Position numbers and translations under genes: made by a program
The notes under the pieces: model-generated
The model's input: only the letters and a program-made list of their open reading frames with translations
Databases searched by the model: none
What the model was told of the DNA's origin: nothing
Shown: positions 21,893 to 33,497 of the stretch, piece after piece
Position numbering within the stretch: position 1 is the stretch's first letter
Layout of the letters: the number at the start of each line of letters is the position of its first letter
Origin: Silene conica
Lineage: Eukaryota; Streptophyta; Magnoliopsida; Caryophyllales; Caryophyllaceae
NCBI GenBank assembly: GCA_029255685.2
Contig: CM055320.2
Coordinates: 39,185,927-39,249,926 of the forward strand
Reading direction: 5' to 3'
Length of the DNA: 64,000 nucleotides

Positions 21893-23147
21893 GTTAATAT
21901 TATTATTATTATTATTATTATTGTTATTATTATTATTGGTGTTATTGTTGATGTTTGTCAACATGATATTATTATCATTATGTTATTATTATTATTAGTA
22001 TGACATTATGTTTATAAGTTATTATTGATATTGTTGATAATTATATTATTGTTGGTATGTTTATCATTATTAAGTTGGTAAGTAATTTTATTATGCAAGA
22101 ATGTGACGGCTATCAATTGTTCGGGTATATTTTCTATATTTCGTTATTCAAATGAAATTGGCTATGAAGTAATAAGAACGAGTCGTTTAAGTTAATTGAA
22201 GTAGTGATGTTCAATACGGTCTCGTTATGCGTAATATATGATTTAGATAATTAATTTGAATAATTGATATATTATATTAATTTGCGGAATTGTATTAGTT
22301 AGTGATTACAAATATTATATTTGTTAGGTGAAGATTTTGAGGTGGCATAGTTCTGTTTACCTGCTGGCTTGCTATTGGATGATATTTCTATCCAGGTAGG
22401 ATACACTGGTACCTTATTCTATGACGTGCTTTGAATGGATGTGTATATTGTATGTTATGGATGCAAGTGTGATTATTATGAGAATGATATATAGTGGTTG
22501 AACATTTTTATATTGCATTCATAAGCATGGCATATGCATTGGATACGGATTTGAGATGATGAGATATTACTGATGAGATACTATTGGGCCCAGGCTAGTT
22601 CTGCAGGACTAGACCTGGTGACCTCAGCGGTTATGCTGGTGTTCGGCGACGGCCGATTATAGTCTGCCGGGAGGTTCGGTATGGCTGGGTGTTACGGGTT
22701 TGAGATTGAGATTGTGATTGAGAATGAGATTGAGATTGGGCTCGAGCATATCATTGCATTTGCATATCATAATTGTTGTATTATAATTATTGTGTTACCC
22801 TACTCAACCGCGAGGTTGACAGTGTATTCGTGTACACCTACGATGATCCGGAATGGGGAGTAGATTCTACAGGTCAGAGACAGATGAGCTAGGAGCTGGG
22901 GCAGGAATGTGAGATGCATACTTTGGACCGACTTAGAATTATATCATATCTAGAGTAATTATCAGTTGTATTTCCTTTTTCGTTATGCTGTAAATGTAAT
23001 AACCAAGTTTAAATTTTATCAGTTTTAAATAAAGTATTTTGGTTGTTTTACTTTGTTATTCACTACCTCGGACATTCCGAGATGGTAACAACTCTATTTA
23101 TTTGAGAATGTCTTGCTAAAGGCTCTTAAATAAATGGGGGTGTTACA
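21078..23147 (+). repeat. X-family LTR, plus orientation, start truncated
   Basis: The right end GGGGGTGTTACA (23147) is the same LTR terminus that stands next to the PBS at 28192 on the other strand. Internal landmarks (GGGCCCAGGCTAGT at 22587, CCATTCCGG-type segment near 22850) match the X copies at 23148-25955 and 28192-28790 in reverse. The left part is cut at the E1 LTR boundary. Confidence 0.75.
21787..21945 (+). repeat. (ATT)n microsatellite in X LTR
   Basis: About 35 uninterrupted ATT/TTA units at 21807-21890, then a second shorter run to about 21940. Apparent ORFs here (poly-Ile, poly-Leu) are only the repeat. Confidence 0.95.
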
Positions 23148-24224
23148 ACTAGCCTGGGCCCAATAATATTTCATCATCTCAAATCCGTATCCAATGCACA
23201 TGCCATACATGCTCATGAATGCAACAATACTCTTAATCAATCATGCTATTTAAATAATACAATGCGCATACCAATAATAATAATAATCAACACTCAATCC
23301 AACCAATATCATTATCATATAAATCATACTCAGCATCCATAACACATAATCCAACATCCATTGAGTATAGTGTTAGTGTATCCTACCTGGACAGCAATAT
23401 GATCCAATAGCAAGCCAGTAACAACAGGATTATGCCACTTCGAAACTGTCACCTATCAATTATAAATTATCTGATTACTAACTATCAAAATGTTGTTTTC
23501 TCATAACTATTATTATCTCATATAACTACTCGTAGACAAAAGTCATATGAACTCATACAAAAACGCGTAACTATTATGTATATTAATACCAAATGCGACT
23601 CCAATAATATAAAATCTTTTATAACTAATTATTCTTTACTATAAAATTACATGCTCAAATAGTACGAAGAATAGAGAGTAAAAACTGTCTCAACACTAAT
23701 TATTAACAACACTAGTCATTAACAACAATTAAATAACAAAAGATATAAAATGTATAACTAATAATTAAATCAAATATACTTGTCAAGCGCATATCACGAA
23801 TTAGGTAAATACGACTTTTATTATTAAAATCACGAAACTTGAAAACATTACCATTTATAATATATACGAACTCATAAATTAACTTACTTGATTAATTATA
23901 AATATAAACTTCGTTTGACACACGATTATACGAACATATATAACCGTTAACAAATCACTCTAGACATGACCTCGATTAATTATAATAACAACTATTAATT
24001 AACAATGCTAGCTAATTATCGTAACTAATATAGTAAAGTACCGTCACAAAATAAATTAAACAAACTCAACTAATTAAACTAATGAATCACAACTATAACA
24101 TGAACTAAACCAATTAAATTACTAACAATATCAAAACTACTACTAATAATAATACTAAAACAAACCATAATAATAACAAGAATAAATAATCCTCATAATA
24201 ATAACAATAATTATAATGTTGTAG

Positions 24225-24319
<95 letters not shown>

Positions 24320-24380
24320 AATACGGACGATGGTAACAACTAGCAACAACAATGGTAACACCATATAATAATAATAGTAA

Positions 24381-24436
<56 letters not shown>

Positions 24437-25955
24437 AACAGCCAATAACAAATTAACAACATATAATAATAGTAATAATAATACTACAGCCATACAACAC
24501 AACAGCCACGGCAAAAACGCAAAACAACAGTTCAATTGCACCCATTTTCCCGACACCACCACCACCAGCCCGGTCCCCGACAACTGCCACCACCGGACCC
24601 AACCTCTACTACGTACTACAACCTACAACTTCCACCCATTAGCCACCACCAGAGGCCACCATAACCACCACCACAACACCTCTAAACTACCCGCGTACAA
24701 ACTCGTAACCTCGGTTTTTCGCGCAGCCCTCCTCTCTTCTCACGGCTTCTCTCACCATCATCCAGACCACCCACAACCACCACAGAGGGTTCCTACATCC
24801 TCCTTGCACCATCGAACACCTATACCACATCTAAGCCACCACCAATAACCACCAAAACACCACTAATTATGTGCCCTAAACCGTCTGCTCACAACCGCGG
24901 TATAACAGAGTCTCTTGTTTACCTCCGACAGCCACCACAATAACAACCAAGAACCACCATATGGGTCGCCCCCTAGGACTGCCCCTGACCGCCCGGGCCA
25001 ACTACCCCATGCCCAAGTGCCATCGTGGTCCCTACTGTACTCCCCACGCGTCTTAGCATTCGCACCAAACTCGTGTTTCTCCCTCTGCCACCACCCTGTG
25101 GTGGTTTCCCTGACCAACTACACCACCCCACAACCAACCTTGCCACCCCTAGTCACGGTCTAGGTCGTCTCAGTCTCACGGGTCAGAAATAAAGGGGTTA
25201 CACGAGTTTATAAACAAGACAGTCACACACAAAAGAAACAACAATAAACGAATGCTTACACTGGTAGCCACGGTGGTTGACGATGAAGGTGATGATGATG
25301 ATGGCGATGCAGTCCTCTCGTTCTTACTAGACCTCACGGTGGTTGTAGGCTGTTTTGATATTTCGATGTTGGGAGGTGTAGTTGGTATGTCGATGTTCAT
25401 GTTTGCTAGGGTTTTTGTTTTGTTTTGTTTATGATTAATATGGTTCTCACAACTCATCCGAGCCCAAGCCCATCATGCGTTAGTCATAACCCGAGTCTAA
25501 TAGCCTATCACGCATCTCGAGGATTTATATGCCTATATCTCATTCTTAACCCGTAACTTAAAATAAACGAGTACGTAAAAATATAAATTAAATATGAAAA
25601 AGTACTACAAGTCTAAGAATATAAAATTATTAGCACTTACATAGGAATATAAATAATATCGTAATTAAATACAATTACGACTTAAATAAAAATAGAAATT
25701 ACGTATAGATGAGAAATAAATATAAAATAGGAAATAGAAATATATTATCAAAATTAAAGAAGTACGAATTAAATGTCATTTTATGAAATAATTATCAAAT
25801 ATAAAATGATTATGAAAATACGAAATAATCGTAGAAATACGATTTATAAAATAATAATAGTTTACGTAAAATACTTTATAAATATTCCGTTTGAAATACG
25901 TGTTTAAAACACGGTTTGACTGTCGTCGACCGAGGCTAACATACGGGGTATTACA
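23148..25955 (-). repeat. X-family 3' LTR, minus orientation, inner end truncated
   Basis: Sense start TGTAATACCCCG is at 25955, directly after a polypurine tract. The LTR runs left to 23148, where it joins the inverted X LTR at the segment ACTAGCCTGGGCCC. The roughly 520 bp of LTR end present at 28192-28712 is missing here. Confidence 0.75.
24218..24435 (-). repeat. (TAA)n microsatellites in X LTR
   Basis: Two long TAA runs (about 24224-24315 and 24377-24435) lie at the position that mirrors the ATT run at 21807 in the inverted LTR copy. The microsatellite is therefore a part of this LTR family. Confidence 0.95.
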
Positions 25956-26306
25956 GTCTTCCCTCCTTAAAATGAACTTCGTCCCGAAGTTCACCACCCC
26001 GTAACGGTAACGAAATATCAAACAAGCACGAAACAACACAAGTAGCACTTATATAGGCTTCAAAACGCAAAATGTTACATTCTACCCTCGTTAAGAAAAC
26101 TTTGACCCCAAAGTTTAACGTATAACTAAATTAGAGGACACTTCACGAATCACAATAAAATGCATAACGTAAGTGATCGGGATTATCAAGTATATTCACA
26201 CAATCACGGCATACAAATTTTACATGCCATAACAACTAGTCATATCATAAACCATTAAGATTTTACAATCCTATCCTCCTTAAAGCATGGTTACGTCCCC
26301 GTAACC
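25956..26306 (-). promoter_or_regulatory. Three tandem hairpin plus polypurine modules (X)
   Basis: The module next to the LTR reads, on the minus strand, GAACTTCGGGACGAAGTTC (hairpin, 25974-25992), then AAGGAGGGAAGAC, then TGTAATAC. Two further modules upstream have the same order: hairpin 26097-26116, purine tract, TGTAACA at 26079-26073; and hairpin 26289-26306, AAGGAGGATAGGAT, TGTAAAA near 26267-26261. Only the first is followed by an LTR. Confidence 0.7.
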
Positions 26307-28176
26307 TCATTACAAAATTCCACATCCAATGTTCAAGAAGATTACTGAAACAATAGACACAATTTTTCGATACGTTAAATATTCTATACTGGGCAACTAA
26401 CATCCGGCATTTAAAGTAACAAAACATACTCGTCAATTTCATGCTACCCAGTAAAAATCAAGGCAACTAACACTCATATACCTTTGGAAATTCTGACTCA
26501 AAATTAACACTTTTACGTCAATGTAAACAATCAGCTAACTCATAGTTCATACTTGAAGAATTAAAACATTTCATGAATATCATAAGGTCACATTAATGGA
26601 ATGTAATAGCATCTATATAAATGAAACTATCTTTATTTAAAACTCACCGAAATAAACATGGTTATATTACCATATTCATATCATATACCTATTGTTCATG
26701 TTACTAATGTCATATCAGAGTATTATATGGTTACATCACATAATTCATATTTGATTAAACTTTTATTTTGAAACTTACATAACTTACAATTTCAACAATC
26801 AAACGTCATGTTGGAACTTCAAAAGAAATTATAATTAAATAACCGTCCAACCATTTTGTGAACTAATAAAGTTTTTGAGAAATATAAGGAATTAACTAAT
26901 CATAGGAAAAGAATCAATTTCAAAGCTTAAGGAATTATTTATAACAATTTTTTTTCAACTCAGTTGGTCTGAACAAAAACTTTACAGCACTTACACAAAA
27001 ATTTGGACAACTTGCAAAAATCACTATTAAATAATGACTCGTTAAGATTTTACGTGCCTTATCATTTTGAAAACGTCAATGAATATTCTAAACAGTGGAG
27101 TTGGAATTATGCATAAATAATAAATATGTTTTAAATGGTTTCTTTTGCAAAAACATGGGTCAAAACAGAACCGTGCAGTAACAATCTGACCAATGTCGAC
27201 TAAAATATTAACATGAAACCACAAGCATTGGAAAGCTAACTCATAAGGTTATCATAAATAAAATTTTCATATTCATATATGGAACACATTTTAAACGACC
27301 GCTTATACAAACAAGGTAAACATTCTGGAGCTTTATTAAAATTTTGGTTCCTTTAAAATTTCACATGACCACATCGAAACACAATCATTCCTTCTCTAAA
27401 ACATGTTGATATATCATTTGAACCATGGAAATCACATTGCACCATATTAACATGTAATTGCCATCTAGGAAACGGTAGAGATTGCGAAACCGAAAATATA
27501 CTCAACTAAATAATTCTCTAGTTATATGTATAACTAGATATAAAATTGGCATGTAAATGTAAAGTATGACCTATGGAATACATTCCGCATAACTATATAA
27601 CATTCATGGCTTGGGGCAATACATTCCGCATATCACTAGACATGGATTAATATAACATATAAATCTGATCATTCATTTCCAAGTACTAAACAATATACTA
27701 CCTAAGTACCTAGTTACGTTAGATATTTAATAACCAGCTAATCATATGGACATGCCAGAACACTAAATCATATGATCGCATCACTCTATCTATGGTTCAA
27801 TATAGATCCATACTCATATACACAAACTCATATTCTCAATACTTGGAAATCATATATCTCAAACAACATTTAATACAAAATCCCATGCTTCACAACACAG
27901 ATCACCAACCATATTTCACATCATAATTTACCTCATTCTTTTCCTGCGAAACGTTAGTACAATATAAATTGGTTCTTTTCCTTTATTCTATTCTACCCAC
28001 TCTCTACCTCTCTCTAGGGTAACCAGGTTAAACTGAAAGGGCCAGTGGCTTGGTTTGAGGGGGCCCCTAACTCATCCCAATCTTGGGGCTCCTAACAGTT
28101 GCTAACCTGGGGTTCATTTTATTAGACTCTTCCTACGTTCATTATTATTCATTTGGTTTAGGCCTGAGGATCGTTC

Positions 28177-28188
28177 GCTCTGATACCA
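28177..28188 (-). promoter_or_regulatory. X primer binding site (initiator tRNA-Met)
   Basis: The minus strand reads TGGTATCAGAGC three bases after the LTR end GGGTGTTACA. Confidence 0.88.
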
Positions 28189-28191
28189 CTT

Positions 28192-28790
28192 TGTAACACC
28201 CCCATTTATTTAAGAGCCTTTAGCAAGAAATAAATAGAGTTGTTACCATCTCGGAATGTCCGAGGTAGTGAATAACAAAGTAAAATAACCAAAGTACTTT
28301 ATATAAAACTGATTAAATTTAAACTTTTGATACTACAACTATTACGCAAAGAATAAAAGTAGAACTGATAACATCTAAGTATGTGATCTAATTCTAAGTA
28401 GGTCCAAGCCGTGTCTCTCTCCTTGCCCAAGCTCCTAGTCCATTTGTCTCTGACCTGTAGAGTGTACTCCCCATTCCGGATCATCGTAGGTCTACACGAA
28501 TACACTGTCTACCTCGCGGTTGAGTAGGAAAACACAATAATAAATAATGCAACAAAAAATGATATGCAAAAGCCATGATATGCTCGAGTTCAATCACAAT
28601 CTCAATCTCAAACCCGTAACACGCAGCCATACCGAACCTCCCGGCAGACTATAATCGGCCGTCGCCGAACACCAGCATAACAGCTGAGGTCACCAGGTCT
28701 AGTCCTGCAGAACTAGCCTGGGCCCAATAATATCTCATCATCTCAAATCCGTATCCAATGCACATGCCATGCTCATGAATGCAACAATAC
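28192..28790 (-). repeat. X 5' LTR, truncated
   Basis: Starts (plus strand) TGTAACACCCCCATTTATTT and matches X copies until AATGCAACAATAC near 28790, after which similarity to 23224 onward stops. Only the PBS-side 600 bp remain. Confidence 0.75.
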
Positions 28791-29746
28791 CGCGGCTGAC
28801 AACCACCATAGCAAGGGCACAATCAAGCCTAAACATACCATAATCATTCAGAAAATCGTTAAAAAAACGTGCAAACCTCAATTTCAAAACCCTAAATTCG
28901 AATTTTAGGGAAAAAATATGGATTGAAATCGAATTTGAACATAAAAACGACTTACCTGATGAGTAGGATGATGATTAAAGCATGAAATCACAAACAAACA
29001 AACCAAATTTGAAATTATTCGAACGAGCAAACCCTAGGTTTCGAAAACATCGAATTACTTGAAACTAAGTTTGAAATTGACGGGGCTTTCACTCGAATAA
29101 TCAAATTAAGTTGATAGCAAGCAATATTGAGTGATTAGATTGTGGAAAAACAAAGAAAACAAGAGGAATCGAAGGAAAGGAGATGCGAAAAACTGAAATC
29201 GAGTAAAATGAAGTGAGCATCGAGGACTTCCCTTTATATAGGCTAAGGAGTGCTTGATCGAGTAGCTAAAACTACTCGATCGAGTAATTCACTTAAGGCA
29301 TTTTTGCTCGATCGAGTTCTGAAGTCCACTCGATCGAGGGGTTGTCAGCACTGAAGCTCCCTCGACTGATTTCTTCTCGATCGAGTTCTTACAATCTCGA
29401 TCGAGTATTTCTTTACTGTTGTTTACTCGATCGAGCAAATTACAGAGCTAGATCGAGGCTTTTCTACTGTGAAGATCGTTTTCCCTTTTTTTCTTCCTTT
29501 TTCATACTTGTTTCTTCCCTTATGCTTGTCCGTACCTGCACCAAAATACCAAGACAAACCACAAACATACAAAAACCACAAAATTGTCTCGGATTTATGC
29601 ATAGTCTTTATTTTACCTACCGATCCTACGAAAAAGTCTAACAGTTTAAGCAAAAAGTAGTCTGAGTCTAATAAAAAAACAGTAAATTGTCTACTACAAA
29701 GTGCACGGGGTTTCAAACCCGGCGTAAAAGTTCAGAAAACAAATGT
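28791..29746 (-). other. Probable E2 LTR or 3' region with CTCGATCGAG palindromes
   Basis: This segment has no coding frame of known family. On the minus strand a TATATAAAGG box (29240-29231) lies just downstream of a cluster of CTCGATCGAG palindromes (29253-29457), the same palindrome type found in the E2 gag-pro linker at 35119-35312. The arrangement looks like an LTR promoter region of E2, but I could not locate its LTR ends. Confidence 0.4.
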
Positions 29747-30715
29747 TCATTGCCCACGACCGGGCTCTTGGCTTGCGGAAGTCCCTTCCGTGGTTGTGAC
29801 AACTTCGGTCTTCAATTTCCAAACGGTGGTGTTACTGACAGGATCATAAACCATGGTGTAGTCTTTTGACGTCCTCTTTGTCTTCGCCGAGCGTTCCTCA
29901 GGATTCCCTTCCTTGTTCCTCAAAGACAACCGACCCCAACCATCCGGGTTGTAGTCAGGCTCCGTATCTGCATCATAAATCAACAAGAAATCTTCCTCTA
30001 TGTTGCTCTCAGTATGAGGCAGAGGTGTCAATTCCAACAAATCTAAGTTTGCAGAAACGTCATCAGTCAAAGAATAGCAAGGAACAACAGACGTGGGTGA
30101 CCGTGACATGCTCAACTGCCTAAAAACTAGGTCCTCGCCACCAACCTAGAAGGTCAGTGTCTTTGTACTTACGTCAATCACTGCTTTCGCAGTGTGCAGA
30201 AAAGGTCAACCCAAAATGATCGGTGTGTAGGAATCCTCGGGAATATCAAGGACAACAAAGTCAACGGGTATAAAGAACTCTCCTATCTGAACAGGAATGT
30301 CCTCTAAGATGCCTAGGGGTCTTGACACGCTACGGTCAGCCATCTGGACCGTCATGTTTGTACACTTGAATTTAGAAAACCCAATTTACTTGCAAATGAC
30401 AGGAGTAACACACTAACCCTGGCCCCTAGGTCACACAAAGCTTTATCAATAACATGGGTTCCTATCTGACACGGAATAGAGAAGCTACATGGACTCTTAT
30501 TTAGCTACATTCCTCCGTTAAAGCAACAGTTTCACTAACGTCTACCGTACGCTGACGCATTAAAATCTCACGCATAAACTTCAAATAAGAAGGTACCTTG
30601 AGTAGCAATTTAAGGAAAGGAACATGTACCTTCAAACAAGCAACTTGCAGCGAAAATACGGTGTTTTAAAAACTTAGCAAATTCTTTCTCTACCAGCCTT
30701 GACGGGTACGGAATG
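29747..30715 (-). pseudogene. E2 Athila-like protease fragment
   Basis: Reading left from 30715, the sequence gives PYPSRLVEKEFAKFL and then VPSYLKFMREILMRQ, matching the E1 protease region (VPYPERL...FGKFLEM, VPSYAKFMKDILSR). Further left come degenerate forms of the IPCTIG...ALCDLGA and ILGRPFL-type segments, and a final open frame of 122 codons (29747-30115) rich in acidic residues, DADTEPDYNPDGWGRLSLRN. Several stops and shifts make it inactive. The fragment carries a 33-bp insertion (30634-30666) derived from the neighbouring Y LTR. RT and integrase are missing. Confidence 0.7.
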
Positions 30716-31011
30716 TGTGACACCCCGCGATATTACATAAAAATAAACAAGCAACTTGCAGCGAAAATACGGTGTTTTAAAAACTTTCGACATATATAAA
30801 TAAACTTAATCGCGGAATATCAAAACAACATGCGGAAGATTTAAAACTAAAGAAAGGGTATAACTTATACAAGATAAATGAAAGTTTACAAGGGATAATG
30901 TATCCCTCGATAGCAACAAAATTAAATCTAAGCTAAACGTATATAGGTAATTGTCGACTAATCAAGAATGCTCGCTAGTCACACATCTTCCCCAAACAGC
31001 ACCAACCTACA

Positions 31012-31050
31012 TACATGAAACATGTACGCCACAGTCAGTGGGGAGTAACT
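31012..31050 (-). other. Conserved PBS-side hairpin motif (Y)
   Basis: A TACATG-AAA-CATGTA stem-loop (31012-31026) is followed by the conserved block CGCCACAGTCAGTGGGGAGT. The same arrangement is found at 47211-47250, 53352-53392 and 56705-56741. Confidence 0.7.
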
Positions 31051-31254
31051 CGAGGTTCTCCCAGCCACTTTTTGTCAGAAAACACATAAACGGTAATACA
31101 ACATAACATATACATATGAACATGCATATACAAAGGTAAATACTTAAATATGACATATTCAAATATGACAAACATGATTAAGCATGAACCAACATGTGAA
31201 CTACAAACAAGGCTATCATGTGAACTATATCAAACGGATAATCAACCAAATGAA

Positions 31255-31836
31255 TGACTCAGCGGCCAACACTTGATGGCATGTTCATTCACACAAAACA
31301 ACAAGAAAATAATTGACTCAGAGGCCAACACTAGATGGCATGGCCAATCACGGAACATACAAGAATATAATGAACGCCGTCTAGGAACATAATCCTTACC
31401 ACTGACCGCTAGATAGCATAACCGCAACACTAGCTATCGGGACGCATAACCACGACACCGACTCTATGTATAGTGCATAACCGACAACTATATGCCTAAG
31501 ACCTGGCCAGACCTCTCGATGTAATAACCTACACCGAATGACACACGGGGACCGGGCCGCATAACCACAGACACCGACCAATCCCGAAAATAGATAAAAC
31601 CCATAACCGGGGTGGCATTAGTTCATTACAATGATACACAAATCATACCACCGCTATCCATTCACAAACAAGGTGACTTAACCGTCACTAACATAACTTA
31701 GGATGACATAACCGTCACCCAAACACAAGCTAGGTAACATAACCGTTACCCGACTCGATTTAAGATAACATAACCGTTATCAAAACATAAGTCAAGCAAC
31801 ATAACCATTACTCGACTCAACCCAAGACAACATAAC
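31255..31836 (-). repeat. Hairpin array in Y solo LTR
   Basis: At least ten short inverted-repeat units. The last six (from 31673 on) are compact: 5-6 bp arms around an ATAACC loop, such as GTGAC/GTCAC, GGTAAC/GTTACC and GATAAC/GTTATC. The larger units upstream include TGAATGA/TCATTCA (31250-31292) and TATAGT/ACTATA (31469-31492). The array is interrupted by the solo LTR at 31837 inside a unit. Confidence 0.75.
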
Positions 31837-33380
31837 TGATGCGTGTCTATTTTATGATGTTTTACATCTATTTTTACACGCATTTTGTCGCTCATTTACT
31901 ATGTTGTAGCCTTTATTTCCCAATAATTGTCTACTTTCGTGTTTTTATGCTCTTTTGCAGATTTATGCGGAAAAGAGACGGTTTTATACCAAATTTATGC
32001 CCTCGGGATTTTTCATAGCCAAGGAACGATGGAAAGTCAACTCAAAGCGCGACCCAAGTACCACAAAGTCAAACCAAGGCGAAATCAAGACTGACCTACA
32101 GGATAGTAGGTCTACCGACCTCCTACCCTGGTCAACCGACCTGAGGACTGCTATCTTAAAAGTCAGAAGTCCACCAAGTCCGACAGGAGGTCTACCGACC
32201 ACATACCTAGGTCTACCGAGCTCAGCGCAGTTTCAGAATTTCCGCAAAAAAGCCCATTCAAGACATTAGGTCATTAGGAAACTCTTTATTTCCGCCTATT
32301 TAAGCTTATCTCGTATTTAGTGTTACATCATCAAGTTATCAAGCTACAATTCAGTTCTTAGTTTAGTAGTACACCATCTAGTTTTAGTTTTAATCTTTCA
32401 ATAATCATCAAACATTTTTCTTTAGTTTTGTTCATTGTAATCATCAATCTTTCCGCGATACTCAATAAAGTTGGTTCTTTTCTGCCTTAATCCTTGTTTC
32501 CGGTAATTCCTTTCTTAATTTCAGTTTTAATAATGTTCTTATCTTAGAATTATTAGTGTCCGGTTTAAGTTAGAATGCCAAAAGCCTTTATTGTTATTGC
32601 ATGTTTAGATTAATGTTCATTATGATTTCCATGTTTTCTACTGTTTTCATTATTGTTTCAATAGCCATGAGTAGCTAATTTCATATGTTAGGATGTAGGG
32701 AGTCAATATGCGTAGGTAGTATGAATTCTCAAATCGACGTGTTGCAGGCAGGAGGTCGGCCGACCGGGGTAGCTGGTCGGTCGACCAACTCGCGTATGAA
32801 TTTTGTTTCGCTTTATTTCGTAATCTATAATAACCTACAATGAGACCAAAGGGAGACTTGTAGGATGTTAGTAATGACCTACCCAAGATTGAGAGATACG
32901 GGAAGGGCATTGGTTTACGTTTTAAGACGGCTAGGTTACTCAAGACTGAAAGGTATGTGACCTAGGATTTAGGAATCACCCTTATTGTTGACACCCAATA
33001 ATTGTGAGACCTAGGAACTAACAGCATAGGCCGAGAGGAGCTATTAGGTACCATATACCAAAAGGATATGTTACACCCCGTACGCGACTCCAATACATGT
33101 TTACTTAGGATTTACACCATCGTAGCTATTTACTACCCGAACATCCTAGCATCCTTTTTAATATAGTTTTATTCTCATCTTTATTTACTTGTTTTATTTT
33201 ATACTTGTTTCTAGACTTAGTGACAACCAATTTAAACCCCCTAAATTGTTACCCTAAAACATTGACATCAAACAATAAACATTCCCCACCTCTCTGTGGT
33301 TCGACCCTGACTTTCGCTATCTATAGTTAAAGTTTAGGAATTATAAATTTTATCTTTGATACCCTCAACGACGGGCATCA
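31837..33380 (+). mobile_element. Athila-like solo LTR nested in Y LTR
   Basis: 1,544 bp from TGATGCGTGTC to GACGGGCATCA, with 5-bp target duplication ATAAC at 31832-31836 and 33381-33385. Same family as the E3 LTR at 37493, whose polypurine tract fixes the sense strand as plus. It carries three palindrome pairs (32109, 32189, 32754). Confidence 0.9.
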
Positions 33381-33460
33381 ATAACAGTTATCAATTTAAC
33401 TCGAGCTTCAAATCAATCAAGACAACACTTAATCTAGTTTTGAGAAGTTAACTTGAAGCG

Positions 33461-33497
33461 GGAGACGGTTTCCCTTCCGGTTGCCCGGCCGGGGGGT
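33461..33497 (-). other. GNRA-type hairpin motif (Y)
   Basis: In the LTR sense strand a CCGG-GCAA-CCGG hairpin (33477-33488) sits inside the conserved block ACCCCCCGGCCGGGCAACCG. It is one of five copies in the window. Confidence 0.7.

Larger units (their letters stand above)
23148..28790 (-). mobile_element. Non-coding gypsy-like element of family X
   Basis: A 3' LTR (23148-25955), a polypurine tract, a 2.2-kb interior, a PBS and a partial 5' LTR (28192-28790) in one orientation define the element. The interior (25956-28176) is A/T-rich with no ORF related to gag or pol, so the element is non-autonomous and must use proteins of a relative. The pre-polypurine hairpin links it to the chromovirus-type elements E4, E5, E6 and A. 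Confidence 0.7.

Noticed and set aside
21493-22003. Long ORFs rich in Ile, Leu or Val
   Set aside because: They are translations of the (ATT)n microsatellite and flanking GTG-rich LTR sequence.
24155-24583. 142-codon ORF on the minus strand
   Set aside because: Poly-Ile and poly-Leu from the TAA microsatellite in the X LTR.
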